Below, piece by piece: positions 5,253 to 5,456 of a DNA stretch of 5,456 nucleotides. Both the position numbers and the translations under genes were made by a program. The notes beneath the pieces are model-generated. The model was not told the DNA's origin and made no database searches. It was given only the letters and a program-made list of their open reading frames with translations. This DNA is from an uncultured Eubacterium sp. (lineage in GTDB: Bacteria; Bacillota; Clostridia; Peptostreptococcales; Anaerovoracaceae): assembly GCA_937894585.1 (NCBI GenBank), contig CALBGO010000098.1:1-5456 (forward strand), in the 5' to 3' direction. Position 1 is the first letter of the stretch; every line of letters starts with the position of its first letter.

Positions 5253-5330
5253 CTACCGCACCTCCTTACAATATGTTAAGCATGCCTTGCATTTCTTCTA
5301 AAATAAGTTTATTCATATCGAACAAGCGAT

Positions 5331-5360
5331 ATTATATCACAACTATACCACTCATTACAA
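5331..5360 (-). promoter_or_regulatory. Sigma-A promoter of rpmB with extended -10
   Basis: On the minus strand TTGTAA (5360-5355) is followed after 18 bp by a perfect TATAAT (5336-5331). That box is preceded by TGA (5339-5337), which gives an extended -10. A run of eight A (5370-5363) just upstream of the -35 resembles an UP element. The predicted start near 5324 leaves a leader of roughly 72 nt. Confidence 0.82.
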
Positions 5361-5424
5361 GCTTTTTTTTCATTTGAATCGTAATTTCTTCTTATTTTTC
5401 TCGGGAGTTTGACAGTTGAAGATT

Positions 5425-5454
5425 AAAAAAATATCTCAGAGCGTTGAAAACGCT
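5425..5454 (-). terminator. Weak terminator-like hairpin at window edge
   Basis: AGCGTT (5440-5445) and AACGCT (5449-5454) form a six-pair stem with a three-base loop. On the minus strand a seven-T run (5431-5425) follows, but eight bases beyond the stem rather than directly after it. It could end a gene lying beyond the right edge, upstream of rpmB. The gap before the T run makes this doubtful. Confidence 0.3.
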
Positions 5455-5456
5455 TA

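Noticed and set aside
5159..5377. Plus-strand open frame of 72 codons across rpmB and its promoter
   Set aside because: It is antisense to the certain L28 gene and its promoter and has no ribosome site.
5409..5437. Plus-strand promoter starting with a perfect TTGACA at 5409
   Set aside because: The -10 at 17-bp spacing is TATCTC, only a half match, and no gene follows before the window ends.

Overview
The window looks like a chromosomal segment of an anaerobic, spore-forming Firmicute, most likely class Clostridia and probably a Lachnospiraceae-type gut bacterium. The reasons are an alpha/beta-type small acid-soluble spore protein, the order rpmB / Asp23-like gene / recG, a four-cysteine ribosomal protein L28, strong AGGAGG-type ribosome binding sites, AT-rich intergenic DNA, and a PD-(D/E)XK 'transposase' (Rpn/PDDEXK_2 type) of a kind common in these genomes. 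The family-level placement is inference.

Layout from left to right. Positions 50-906 (minus) hold a broken Rpn/PDDEXK_2-type nuclease gene, interrupted by one in-frame amber codon and, near its 3' end, a one-base frameshift. Positions 907-1692 are a long stretch with no gene I can support. It contains a small dyad, a pair of ~20-bp direct repeats, an orphan terminator-like hairpin, a four-unit degenerate 23-25 bp tandem repeat and a doubtful 62-codon reading frame. Positions 1693-1729 are the intrinsic terminator of the spore-protein gene at 1768-1971 (minus). recG follows upstream at 2063-4105 (minus). It overlaps by 14 bp an Asp23/Gls24-like gene at 4092-4508 (minus), which has its own sigma-A-like promoter. 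A small two-helix membrane protein, 4655-4846, is the only gene I support on the plus strand; it diverges from the Asp23-like gene and may have a sporulation-type promoter. It is followed by a 38-bp tandem repeat. rpmB (L28), 5061-5252 (minus), has a good extended -10 promoter and a textbook terminator.

The conserved core is a housekeeping neighbourhood: rpmB (ribosome), an Asp23-like protein, and recG (replication-fork rescue), with a spore DNA-protection gene just downstream. Two departures from the usual Firmicute order stand out: no DAK/fakA kinase gene lies between the Asp23-like gene and recG, and an oppositely oriented small membrane-protein gene sits between rpmB and the Asp23-like gene. 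I found no RNA gene, CRISPR array, intact insertion sequence or convincing new multi-gene system. The unexplained signals are the repeats, the damaged nuclease gene and the small membrane protein.
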